A DNA stretch of 31,805 nt from JAHHUA01 sp036635475 (GTDB lineage Bacteria > Bacillota > Clostridia > Oscillospirales > Ruminococcaceae), in the NCBI GenBank assembly GCA_036635475.1, contig JAVWQH010000024.1, positions 1 to 31,805 on the forward strand, written 5' to 3'. Below are positions 1 through 7,928 of this stretch, one piece after another (positions within the stretch are counted from its first letter, which is position 1; each line of letters opens with the position of its first letter). A program made the translations under genes and the position numbers. A model generated the notes under the pieces. It saw only the letters and a list, made by a program, of their open reading frames with translations. It did not search any database and had not been told where the DNA came from.

Positions 1-6
1 GTTATA

Positions 7-1803
7 TTACTTAGCTTGTTCCATTAGAGGACGAGTTTTGCTCTTTAGCCAAGTTTTTTCGCTGTCGGTTAATCTAGGAAGTAACTTCTCATATACCATA
101 GTATGGTAATCATCAATCCACTTGATTTCATCAGCACTTAGCATTTCAGGAACAACAGGAGTTAAATCTATTGGACAGTATGTAATTGGTTCAAATGCAA
201 AGAATTTGCCATACTCTGTTTCCATATAATCAACACAAAGTAGACCATTTTCAATTCTGATACCAACAACGTTTTCTTCGTAAATACCAGGTTCATCTGT
301 AATTGTCATACCTGGAACAAATGGAACAGTATTGCCTTTTCTCATACTTTGAGGACCTTCGTGAATACCACCAAGGTAACCAACGCCATGACCTGTACCG
401 CAACGATAATCAAGTCCTTTTTTCCACAAAACTGTACGAGGGATAATATCAATAGTATTGCCTGAACTGCCTTCCATAAATACAGCCATAGCTAAATCAA
501 CATTACTCTTTAATACTAGAGTGTAGTATTCTTTTTCAGTTTGTGTTAATTCGCCTAATGCGTATGTACGAGTAGTATCAGTTGTACCATCAAGATAATG
601 TCCACCATTGTCAACTAGCAAGAAACCATGGTTTTCAAGAGTTGCACAAGAGCCTGGTTTTGGGCCATAATGCATCATTGCAGCATTAGCACCATAAGCA
701 GCGATAGTTGTAAAGCTTGCAAAAACGAAAGCATCTTCTTTTGCTCTTTCAGCTAAAACCATATCACTGATATCTAGTTCAGTTAGTTTTTCACCTTTTG
801 CCATTTTCTCCTCTAGTTCGATTTGGAAACGAACTAGTGCAGCACCATCTTTAACGTGAGCATTTTTAATATTTTCAATTTCAACAGCACTCTTAATAGC
901 TTTCATTAGGATAACAGGGTCTGTACCATAAACTACTTTAAAGTTCTTGTTGTTGTTTACAGCATTAAATACATCAAAGCTAATAACTGATTCATCAACT
1001 AAAACAGTTTCTTTATTTTTAAATTCAGAAATATAAGTTAAAATTTCTGAATAGTCACGTAATGTAACGCCATTTTCTTTTAGATTTTCAACAACGTTTG
1101 CAGGAACACGATTTTGATTTACAAACCAAACAGCTTCATTAGATGTTACAAAGCAGAAAGAAACAGCATATGGGTTTAGTTTAACGTCTTCTGCACGTAC
1201 ATTTAAAAGCCAGATTACTTCAGTTAGGTTTGATATTACTATAGCTTCAGCACCGTCTTCTTTAATTTTTTCACGCAATGCAGCAATTTTTTGTGCTGAA
1301 GATAAACCTGTATATTTAAGTTCGTGTAAATAAACTTCACTTGCAGGAATTTCAGGACGATTTTCCCAAGCTTCTGAAATACAAGGTACACTCTTTATTG
1401 TTGAGCCAACATCTGATAGAGCTTTTTCATATTGCTTATATAGTGCAAGGGAAGTTACAGAACCATCAATACCCAAAACTTTACCATTAGCTAGTTTATC
1501 AGCTAAAAAACAAGAGATTGTTGGAACGTCTTTAACACCCATACGATACAAAACTATTTCGCTGCCGTCAAGTTCCTTAGCAGCTTGTACAAAATATCTT
1601 CCGTCTGTCCATAAGCCACTTTCAGTTTCAGTTACAACTAGTGTACCAGCTGAACCTGTAAATCCGGAAAAATAATTTCTAGCTTTCCAATGGTCAGGCA
1701 AATATTCACTCATATGTGGATCAGAAGAGGGGATAACTATAGCATTAACTCCATGTTTTGCCATACTTGTTCTTAGAGATTTGATTTTTTCATTTACTGT
1801 CAT
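7..1803 (-). CDS. Xaa-Pro aminopeptidase, M24B family (aminopeptidase P1 type)
   Basis: This cytosolic metallopeptidase should remove the N-terminal residue from peptides with proline in second position. At 598 residues it has the three-domain layout of the eukaryotic-like aminopeptidase P1 group: two creatinase-like N-terminal domains (about 1-310), the pita-bread M24 domain (about 315-540) and a C-terminal extension. The five metal ligands can be placed by motif: D398 and D409 (in VDNGG...DGTTDTTRT), H472 (GTGHGVG), E504 (TDEPGIY) and E518 (GIRIENG); the spacing fits this subgroup. The ATG is preceded by GAGGTG eight bases upstream. It stands alone facing away from the symporter gene. A second, shorter M24 peptidase lies at 30287-31372. 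No signal peptide is visible. The family is certain; the natural substrates are not known. Confidence 0.95.
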   Translation of the reverse strand: MTVNEKIKSLRTSMAKHGVNAIVIPSSDPHMSEYLPDHWKARNYFSGFTGSAGTLVVTETESGLWTDGRYFVQAAKELDGSEIVLYRMGVKDVPTISCFLADKLANGKVLGIDGSVTSLALYKQYEKALSDVGSTIKSVPCISEAWENRPEIPASEVYLHELKYTGLSSAQKIAALREKIKEDGAEAIVISNLTEVIWLLNVRAEDVKLNPYAVSFCFVTSNEAVWFVNQNRVPANVVENLKENGVTLRDYSEILTYISEFKNKETVLVDESVISFDVFNAVNNNKNFKVVYGTDPVILMKAIKSAVEIENIKNAHVKDGAALVRFQIELEEKMAKGEKLTELDISDMVLAERAKEDAFVFASFTTIAAYGANAAMMHYGPKPGSCATLENHGFLLVDNGGHYLDGTTDTTRTYALGELTQTEKEYYTLVLKSNVDLAMAVFMEGSSGNTIDIIPRTVLWKKGLDYRCGTGHGVGYLGGIHEGPQSMRKGNTVPFVPGMTITDEPGIYEENVVGIRIENGLLCVDYMETEYGKFFAFEPITYCPIDLTPVVPEMLSADEIKWIDDYHTMVYEKLLPRLTDSEKTWLKSKTRPLMEQAK

Positions 1804-2014
1804 AATTTACACCTCACGAATTTTAGTTTTAAATTTTATAAAAAATATTGTTTACTTATATATAATACCACTTAATAAGGAATATGCAAATACAAAATTT
1901 GAAGTTTCTGCATTAAATATTTAAATTATTTAATATAGCATAGGATAAAAAATGTAGCACAAAATAAACAATACTAAATAATACAAAAAAAATCGTAAAA
2001 ACTCTAAAATGTTG

Positions 2015-2043
2015 TTGACTTTAATAGTTTACTCATTTATACT
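2015..2043 (+). promoter_or_regulatory. sigma-A promoter of the symporter gene
   Basis: TTGACT (2015-2020) and TATACT (2038-2043) are separated by exactly 17 bases. The leader to the ATG at 2087 is short and ends in a strong GGGGGA ribosome binding site (about 2073-2078). Confidence 0.75.
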
Positions 2044-2086
2044 ACTTAAGGTTAATGTAATTTTATCAGTTTAGGGGGAAATTATA

Positions 2087-3478
2087 ATGGATTTTTTGAT
2101 GGAAGTGCTAGAAAAAATACAGAGCATTGTTTGGGGTCCACCAACACTTATTTTGTTGGTTGGTACGGGTTTGTATTTCACATTTAGGCTAAAATTCTTG
2201 CAGATTACTAAATTCGGCAAATCAATGAAGCTTATCTTTGAAAAAGAAGAAGGACAAGGCGATGTTTCTGCGTTTGGCTCATTATGCACAACTCTTGCGG
2301 CAACAATTGGTACAGGTAGTATTGTAGGCGTGGCAACAGCGCTCAGAACAGGCGGACCTGGAGCTTTGTTTTGGATGTGGGTTTCAGCTTTTTTGGGAAT
2401 GACAACAAAATATGCTGAGGGCTTGCTTGCAGTTAAATATCGTACTGTTGATGAAAATGGTGAAATGGCCGGCGGACCTATGTATTATATTCAAAACGGT
2501 ATGGGTAAAAAATGGATATGGCTTGCAAAAATATTTGCAATTTTTGGCGCTATTACAGCTTTATTTGGTTGCGGAACATTTCCACAAGTAAATGCAATAA
2601 CTGAATCACTTAATGATGCTTTCAATTTGCCTGTTTTCCTAACAGGTGCAATTCTAACCATCGCTGTAGCATTAGTTGTTATCGGTGGAATAAGTTCAAT
2701 CAGCAAAATTGCGGAATATGTAGTACCTTTTATGGCTGGTTTCTTTGTAATTGGTTCTTTAATTATAATTGGTTTAAATCTCAGCAAAATACCTGCAGTA
2801 TTTGTAAAAATATTTGAAAGTGCATTTAATCCTACTGCTGTTGCAGGTGGTGTCACCGGTACGGTTATTATCTCAATTATGACCGCAATCAGGACAGGTG
2901 TTGCAAGAGGTGTTTACACCAATGAATCAGGTCTTGGAAGCTCTCCTATAGTTGCCGCTGCTGCTAAAACTAATTCCTGTGTAAGACAAGGTCTAATTTC
3001 AATGACAAGTGTATTTTTTACAACAATTGTCACTTGTACAGTAACTGGAATTGTAATTATGATTTCCGGATTACTTGACAGTTCAACATTAGACGGAAGT
3101 ATTTTAGCTAACAGCGCTTATAATTTAGGTTTACCATACAATCTTGGAACGTTTATAGTTACATTCGGAATAATTTTCTTCTCATTCACAACTATTATTG
3201 GTTGGTGTTATTACGGAGAAAGATGTACACTATATTTAACAGGTAAAATCAAGAGCATAAAAGTGTTTAAATGTTTATACATAGTTGCAATAGCATTAGC
3301 TCCTGCACTATCATTAAAACCAATTTGGCTTATTGCCGATATAACAAATGCTTTGATGGCATTTCCTAACTTAATTGCATTATTATGTTTGAGCAAAGTT
3401 GTTATTGATGAAACTGAAAAATATTTTGCTCCAAATGCTAAACAGCTACAAAAAACAGCAAAAAGCAATTGTAAATAA
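2087..3478 (+). CDS. Sodium:alanine symporter family (AGCS) amino-acid carrier
   Basis: This integral membrane protein should import alanine, glycine or a related amino acid with sodium. It has 463 residues with about ten to eleven hydrophobic spans. Family signatures include ATIGTGSIVG near residue 75, GGPMYYIQNG near 130, and TNESGLGSSPI near 280. Length is normal for AlsT/AgcS carriers. The ATG follows a GGGGGA ribosome binding site and a clear sigma-A promoter. It is a single-gene transcription unit, closed by a bidirectional hairpin at 3500-3544. Substrate (alanine, glycine, glutamine) cannot be told from sequence alone. Confidence 0.93.
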   Translation: MDFLMEVLEKIQSIVWGPPTLILLVGTGLYFTFRLKFLQITKFGKSMKLIFEKEEGQGDVSAFGSLCTTLAATIGTGSIVGVATALRTGGPGALFWMWVSAFLGMTTKYAEGLLAVKYRTVDENGEMAGGPMYYIQNGMGKKWIWLAKIFAIFGAITALFGCGTFPQVNAITESLNDAFNLPVFLTGAILTIAVALVVIGGISSISKIAEYVVPFMAGFFVIGSLIIIGLNLSKIPAVFVKIFESAFNPTAVAGGVTGTVIISIMTAIRTGVARGVYTNESGLGSSPIVAAAAKTNSCVRQGLISMTSVFFTTIVTCTVTGIVIMISGLLDSSTLDGSILANSAYNLGLPYNLGTFIVTFGIIFFSFTTIIGWCYYGERCTLYLTGKIKSIKVFKCLYIVAIALAPALSLKPIWLIADITNALMAFPNLIALLCLSKVVIDETEKYFAPNAKQLQKTAKSNCK

Positions 3479-3499
3479 TAGCTTATAGATAATTTTAGA

Positions 3500-3544
3500 A
3501 AAGAGATATGGCACGTTTGATTAACAAACGTGCCATATCTCTTT
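3500..3544. terminator. Bidirectional terminator between converging genes
   Basis: A perfect 19-bp stem (arms 3500-3518 and 3526-3544) closes a 7-base loop. A/T-rich sequence ends the arms on both sides, so it can serve both the symporter gene (+) and the FAD protein gene (-), whose stop codon begins five bases further on. Confidence 0.85.
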
Positions 3545-3549
3545 AATTT

Positions 3550-4935
3550 CTATTTACTTAGTAAGTCAGCAACATATAATCCATTTGCTGCAGCTTGAGA
3601 TAATGAACGTGTAAATCCTGCACCATCGCCGATTGCGTAAATGCCCTTACAACCTTCAATTTCAAAATTATTGCAGTTTGGTCTTGCGGAATAATATTTA
3701 CATTCAATGCCATACAACAATGTATCGTGATTTGCTGTACCAGGGGAAACCTTATCTAAAGCATATAAAGTTTCAATAATATTATCCAATTGTCGCTTTG
3801 GCATACACAAGCTTAAATCTCCAGGAACAGCGGCTAGAGTTGGTTTAGTTGTTGAGGCTTTAAGTCTTGCATCAGTAGTTCTTCTGCCATTTATTAAATC
3901 GCCAAACCTTTGAACAAGCACACTGCCTCCGCTGATTAAATTTGCTAAACCTGCAACGTATCTTGCATATTCAATCGGAGCATTAAATGGCTCTGTGAAT
4001 TTAATTGTAGATAATAAAGCAAAATTGGAATTTTCGGTTTTTCTTGATTGATCTCTGTACGAGTGACCATTTACAGTCAAAATCCCCGATGTATTTTCAG
4101 TTACAACGTTTCCACGTTCATTAAAACAGAACATTCTTGTTGTATCACCATATTGCTTTGAACGATACCAAATCTTTGGTTCATATATTTTTTTAGAAAA
4201 GTCTTCCCAAATAATTGACGGAAGTTCAACTCTAACACCAACATCGACTTGATTGTTAAGTAGGGGAATTTTGTTATCTATGCACCATTTTGAGAAAAAT
4301 CTGCTTCCGACACGTCCAACAGCGAATATAATTTTGTCAGCAGTACATACGTATTCTTCGCCGCTATTAACAAGTTTGACCATGTGATTTTCTTTGTCAA
4401 TTGTTGTTGCTTCTGTATCAGTAAACATATCACATTTATCTTTTATGGAATCAATTAGCTTCAACATAGTTTCAAAATTTGAATCTGTTCCAAGATGTTT
4501 TAACTGTGCCTGATTCATATGCAAATCATATTGCAAGCACATTTTTTTCAATTCATTGTTAGGCATAAATCTTTCAGTTGTTGCACCAAAATTCACTAAA
4601 ATGCTGTCAGCCTGTTCAATATAATCAATAACAGTTTTATCAGGAAGAAACTCAGTTAGCCAACCGCCGTATTCAGTGGAAATTACATATTTTCCATCTG
4701 AAAATGCACCTGCACCTGCCATACCTTCCATTATTGCACAGGATTGGCATTTAATACATTTATCAACTTGTTTTTTTACAATTGGACAGGAACGTTTGTC
4801 CAATGGGTGTCCTTTTTCAACCATACATATATTTAATGAAGGGTTGTTTTGGATTAGTCTATAGGCTGTCATTAAACCGCCTATACCACCTCCGATAATT
4901 AAAACATCGTAATTGCTTTTTACTGTTAGTTTCAT
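3550..4935 (-). CDS. FAD-dependent dehydrogenase-like protein (COG2509 type)
   Basis: This is a flavoprotein of uncertain substrate. The N-terminus has a dinucleotide-binding Rossmann motif (VLIIGGGIGG, residues 11-20), then four cysteines C50, C60, C63 and C66, followed by GMAGAGAFSDGK, an arrangement I recall as characteristic of the uncharacterised COG2509 FAD proteins. A second nucleotide-binding stretch (IIFAVGRVGSRF) lies mid-protein, and the C-terminus has the FAD-closing motif GIYAIGDGAGFTRSLSQA. Length of 461 is usual. The cysteines might bind a metal or act in redox, but this is inference. Its start lies 18 bases after the upstream glycosyltransferase stop, with a GAGGTG ribosome binding site, so the two genes probably form an operon, although no functional link is obvious. 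Confidence 0.85.
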   Translation of the reverse strand: MKLTVKSNYDVLIIGGGIGGLMTAYRLIQNNPSLNICMVEKGHPLDKRSCPIVKKQVDKCIKCQSCAIMEGMAGAGAFSDGKYVISTEYGGWLTEFLPDKTVIDYIEQADSILVNFGATTERFMPNNELKKMCLQYDLHMNQAQLKHLGTDSNFETMLKLIDSIKDKCDMFTDTEATTIDKENHMVKLVNSGEEYVCTADKIIFAVGRVGSRFFSKWCIDNKIPLLNNQVDVGVRVELPSIIWEDFSKKIYEPKIWYRSKQYGDTTRMFCFNERGNVVTENTSGILTVNGHSYRDQSRKTENSNFALLSTIKFTEPFNAPIEYARYVAGLANLISGGSVLVQRFGDLINGRRTTDARLKASTTKPTLAAVPGDLSLCMPKRQLDNIIETLYALDKVSPGTANHDTLLYGIECKYYSARPNCNNFEIEGCKGIYAIGDGAGFTRSLSQAAANGLYVADLLSK

Positions 4936-4953
4936 AGTTTCACCTCAATTTAA

Positions 4954-6111
4954 TTAGATAATTTCAGCATATACTTCCAGCAAGTGCCTTGCTAAATCAA
5001 CAGCACCACTTTCTCTTACTGATTCAGTAACTGATTTGCTTAGCTTTATTTTTTCCTCATTGGACATATTCTTGAAATTTCTTAGTTCTTGAGCCATTTC
5101 CTTAGGCATATTGAATACAAATCCATTTTTACCATTAATGACTTGATCCTCATTTAGCTCGTCCAATCGCTGTAAAACAGGCAATCCTGTTGCCATTCCT
5201 TCGAGCATTGATATGGAATTAGTATCAGATAATGATGCCGTTATATAAATATCGCAAGAAGCAAGATAAGGAGGGAGGTCAGTATGCTCTATTGCTCCTG
5301 TGAATGTAATCATATTATCAATTTTGAGATTTTTTGCTTGTTGCTCAAGTTCATTTTTAACAGGACCATCGCCTATAATAACAAGATGAATATTATCAGA
5401 GTCCGAAATGGATTTGCTCCAATAGTCAAGCAAAACATCAACGCTTTTTTCTCTTCCTAATCTACCGACAAAACAAGCAATCATTTTATCATCAGGTATA
5501 TTATATTTTTCTCTAAAAGCTTTTTTGGAATCATCACTTATATTTTCGGGCATAAATGAATCCAGTTCAACGGCATTTGGAATAACATGCACAGTTTTAT
5601 GTACACCAACTAAATTAAAATACTCTTCGCATTTTTTAGATGGACCGGTAATTGCCTGTGCTTTTTCTCCCAAAAGCTTGAAATATTTATGAGAAATTCT
5701 TTTAACTGCATTAACAAATTTGCTTGGAACAACATAATAAAGATATTCATCGTACATTGTATGCAAGGTATAGACAAGAGGAATACGCAATATCTTAGCG
5801 GCTCTAAAACCAGATAAGCCAATGCCAAATTCATTATGAATATGAATAATATCGGGATTGAAGTTTTCAATCATTTTAAGCCTTGTTCTGCTGATTGGCG
5901 GAGCAACACTATAACTATAAAATTTTTTCAGTTTAGTAGCAGGGCAGTGCAATATATTGTTTTCAACATAATGGTGTCTTGTATTAGCATCAGCAGTAAC
6001 AATCATTACTGTATGTCCAAGTTTCTCAAGTCCTTCTTTGAGAAGTTTAACGTGAGTGACAACACCATTTATATGTGGTACGTATGTTTCTGTAAATAAT
6101 GCAATACGCAT
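4954..6111 (-). CDS. Glycosyltransferase family 4 (GT-B), glycolipid-synthase-like
   Basis: This GT-B enzyme should transfer a sugar from a nucleotide donor. The N-terminal acceptor domain starts MRIALFTETYVPHINGV, which resembles diacylglycerol glucosyl- and mannosyltransferases of Firmicutes. The C-terminal donor domain has FVGRLGREKSVDVLL (about residue 215) and GDGPVKNELE. The usual E-x7-E donor motif reads D-x7-E (in SLSDTNSISMLEGMA, about residue 295), so the first acid is Asp. This could be normal for the subgroup. No membrane span is seen; such enzymes sit on the inner face of the membrane. The ATG follows GAGGTG. It is the first gene of a likely operon with the FAD protein. A membrane glycolipid product is inferred only. 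Confidence 0.88.
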   Translation of the reverse strand: MRIALFTETYVPHINGVVTHVKLLKEGLEKLGHTVMIVTADANTRHHYVENNILHCPATKLKKFYSYSVAPPISRTRLKMIENFNPDIIHIHNEFGIGLSGFRAAKILRIPLVYTLHTMYDEYLYYVVPSKFVNAVKRISHKYFKLLGEKAQAITGPSKKCEEYFNLVGVHKTVHVIPNAVELDSFMPENISDDSKKAFREKYNIPDDKMIACFVGRLGREKSVDVLLDYWSKSISDSDNIHLVIIGDGPVKNELEQQAKNLKIDNMITFTGAIEHTDLPPYLASCDIYITASLSDTNSISMLEGMATGLPVLQRLDELNEDQVINGKNGFVFNMPKEMAQELRNFKNMSNEEKIKLSKSVTESVRESGAVDLARHLLEVYAEII

Positions 6112-6247
6112 TTTTTCACCTCATTTATTATCAATTGTAATTTGTTTTAATATAATTCGATATATATTTTAGAATATATATTAATAAAAAGAGGAATAGA
6201 ATGGAAGAAATGCTGAGAAAATTATATGTCTTAAATCAGTTCAAAAT

Positions 6248-6292
6248 ATTTAAAGGCAATTACGCCGAAAAACAGTGTAAATGCCTTTAAAT
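6248..6292 (-). terminator. Probable terminator of yebC
   Basis: Arms 6248-6263 and 6277-6292 pair (ATTTAAAGGCA with TGCCTTTAAAT and an inner GTAA/TTAC pair, one T-T mismatch between them). The hairpin begins 15 bases after the yebC stop. The trailing tract on the minus strand is only moderately T-rich. Confidence 0.55.
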
Positions 6293-6306
6293 TGAAAGAT
6301 ATTGAA

Positions 6307-7050
6307 TTAGTCTTCGTCGTCCTCTTCATCACTTTCCCAATTGTGCCAGACATTTTGAACATCATCATTATCTTCAAGATATTCAAGCAATCTTTCCATC
6401 TTGGTAATAGAATCTTCATCTGACAGTTGAGTGAAAGTTGTAGGTATTTGTTCAAGTTCTGCTGAGGCAAAGGAATATCCTTTTGCTTCAAGAGATTCTC
6501 TAACATTACGAAGTTCAGAAGGAAGTGTGATAATTTCTATATCTTCATCACTATATTTAATATCATCAGCACCACATTCCATACAATCTTCCATAATTTT
6601 TTCCTCGGAAATATTATTATTATCAATAATAATAACACCTTGTTCGTTAAACATATAGGAAACACAGCCACTTTGACCTAAATTTCCGCCAAATTTATCA
6701 AAGTAATGTCTTACGTCGCCGGCTGTACGATTTCTGTTATCGGTTAATGTTTCAACCATTACAGCAACTCCGCAAGGTCCATATCCTTCATAAACAATGG
6801 TTTCATAGCTATTTTTATCGCCATCACCAATAGCTTTTTTGATAATACGGTCTATATTATCATTTGGAACATTATTAGCTTTTGCTTTGGCAATTAAATC
6901 CCTAAGTTTTCCGTTTGAGTTTACATCGCCGCCGCTTTCTCTAACTGCAACAGCAATTTCTCTACCGATTTTAGTGAAAATTTTAGCACGTTGTCCATCA
7001 GTTTTCTCTTTTTTCCGTTTAATTGTACTCCATTTTGAATGTCCAGACAT
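6307..7050 (-). CDS. yebC: YebC/PmpR/TACO1 family regulatory protein
   Basis: This cytosolic protein belongs to the YebC/TACO1 family. Members have been described as DNA-binding transcription regulators and, more recently, as factors that help ribosomes through difficult proline stretches; which applies here cannot be told. The N-terminus MSGHSKWSTIKRKK is the family hallmark, followed by FTKIGREI and YEGYGPCGVAVMVE, and an acidic tail (ESDEEDDED). With the ATG at 7050 the protein has 247 residues, the usual size. A TTG three codons upstream is open but lies one base from the GGGAGG ribosome binding site, whereas the ATG is ten bases from it, so I prefer the ATG. It is monocistronic, with a hairpin downstream and a palindrome in the promoter region. 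Confidence 0.95.
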   Translation of the reverse strand: MSGHSKWSTIKRKKEKTDGQRAKIFTKIGREIAVAVRESGGDVNSNGKLRDLIAKAKANNVPNDNIDRIIKKAIGDGDKNSYETIVYEGYGPCGVAVMVETLTDNRNRTAGDVRHYFDKFGGNLGQSGCVSYMFNEQGVIIIDNNNISEEKIMEDCMECGADDIKYSDEDIEIITLPSELRNVRESLEAKGYSFASAELEQIPTTFTQLSDEDSITKMERLLEYLEDNDDVQNVWHNWESDEEDDED

Positions 7051-7069
7051 AAATAGCAATCCTCCCAGA

Positions 7070-7093
7070 ATTATATAGGTACACTTTGTACCT
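7070..7093 (-). promoter_or_regulatory. Likely yebC -10 box with a palindromic spacer
   Basis: On the minus strand TATAAT occupies 7075-7070, just upstream of the GGGAGG of yebC. Directly before it lies a perfect 17-bp palindrome with 7-bp arms AGGTACA (7077-7083) and TGTACCT (7087-7093). The -35 hexamer is poor. The palindrome would sit in the promoter spacer, where an activator or repressor could bind. The implied leader is only about 12-15 bases. Confidence 0.35.
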
Positions 7094-7220
7094 TAACTTA
7101 ACCATTCTACCATAAAGTGTATATGAATTTCAACCTATAACTGAACTTTTGTGTTTCAAATTTTTAATAATCGTGTAATACTTGCAAAATAAAATAATTT
7201 AGCATTATTACATTCAATTA

Positions 7221-7249
7221 GCATATCACTATTACTATTATCATATAAA
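7221..7249 (+). promoter_or_regulatory. Sigma-E-like promoter of spoIIM
   Basis: GCATATC (7221-7227), a 14-base spacer and CATATAAA (7242-7249) agree well with the mother-cell sigma-E pattern described for Bacillus (KMATATT, 14-15 bases, CATACAHT). It lies 28 bases upstream of the spoIIM ATG. Sigma-E control of spoIIM is known in Bacillus; here it is inferred from the sites. Confidence 0.5.
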
Positions 7250-7277
7250 TTATAAATGAAAATTAAGGAGTAATTAT

Positions 7278-7928
7278 ATGAATAAATTAAAAAATAAGCC
7301 AAGCATAGGGAAGTTCTTTAAGGTATTTGAAAATAAAAACTGGGGAAAATTCAAAAAAGATTATTTCATTTATTTTTTGGCAATAGTGTTTATAGTGGGT
7401 GTCATTATAGGAAGTAACTTGACTTATAAATTAAATGATGAAACTTACGAGAATTTTTGCAACGTCTTAATGTATTCATTAAGTCCGCAAATAGAACTGA
7501 ATTTTTCTGAAATATTTATTAATACATTAACACCTGTTATAATATATATTGCGTTGTTATTTTTCTGTGGATTTTGTGCCATATCCCAACCGATTATTAT
7601 ATTAATTTCTCTTATCAGTGGGGTAGGGTTCGGACTAAAATCGGTTGCACGATTTTCTCTATTTCAAACAAAATTTGATGTATTTTATATAATAATTATT
7701 TCAATAATTGAGTTGATAATAATTATTATTATGCTTTTTAGTTGTAAACAATCTTACAAAATGAGTAAAGAACTACAAGTTAAATCTTTAACGAACCATT
7801 ATGATGAAAATAAATCTAATAGAATAAATGTAAAATCCTATATAATTAAATTTGTTGCATACTTAATATTATCAGTATTTTCTTGTTTAATAAAATCAAT
7901 AATATTATTAAATTCAACTATTTCTTAG
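7278..7928 (+). CDS. spoIIM: Stage II sporulation protein M (SpoIIM)
   Basis: This is a polytopic membrane protein of the mother cell. In Bacillus, SpoIIM forms the SpoIIDMP complex that drives thinning of septal peptidoglycan and engulfment. The 216 residues have a charged N-terminus, a first span (FLAIVFIVGVIIGSNL, about 32-50), hydrophobic segments around residues 85-130 (including FFCGFCAISQPIIILISLISGVGFG), another near 140-160 and a last one at the C-terminus. Size and span order fit the family. The ATG follows AAGGAG. It is preceded by a sigma-E-like promoter. Its 3' end overlaps the end of the convergent recombinase gene by 11 bases. Neither spoIID nor spoIIP is in the window. Confidence 0.88.
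   Translation: MNKLKNKPSIGKFFKVFENKNWGKFKKDYFIYFLAIVFIVGVIIGSNLTYKLNDETYENFCNVLMYSLSPQIELNFSEIFINTLTPVIIYIALLFFCGFCAISQPIIILISLISGVGFGLKSVARFSLFQTKFDVFYIIIISIIELIIIIIMLFSCKQSYKMSKELQVKSLTNHYDENKSNRINVKSYIIKFVAYLILSVFSCLIKSIILLNSTIS

Noticed and set aside
2491..2856. A 121-codon open frame on the minus strand
   Set aside because: It is a shadow of the symporter gene, whose hydrophobic codons leave the opposite strand open.
6231..6506. A 91-codon frame on the minus strand overlapping yebC
   Set aside because: It is an alternative frame of the yebC gene and its terminator; no start signal.
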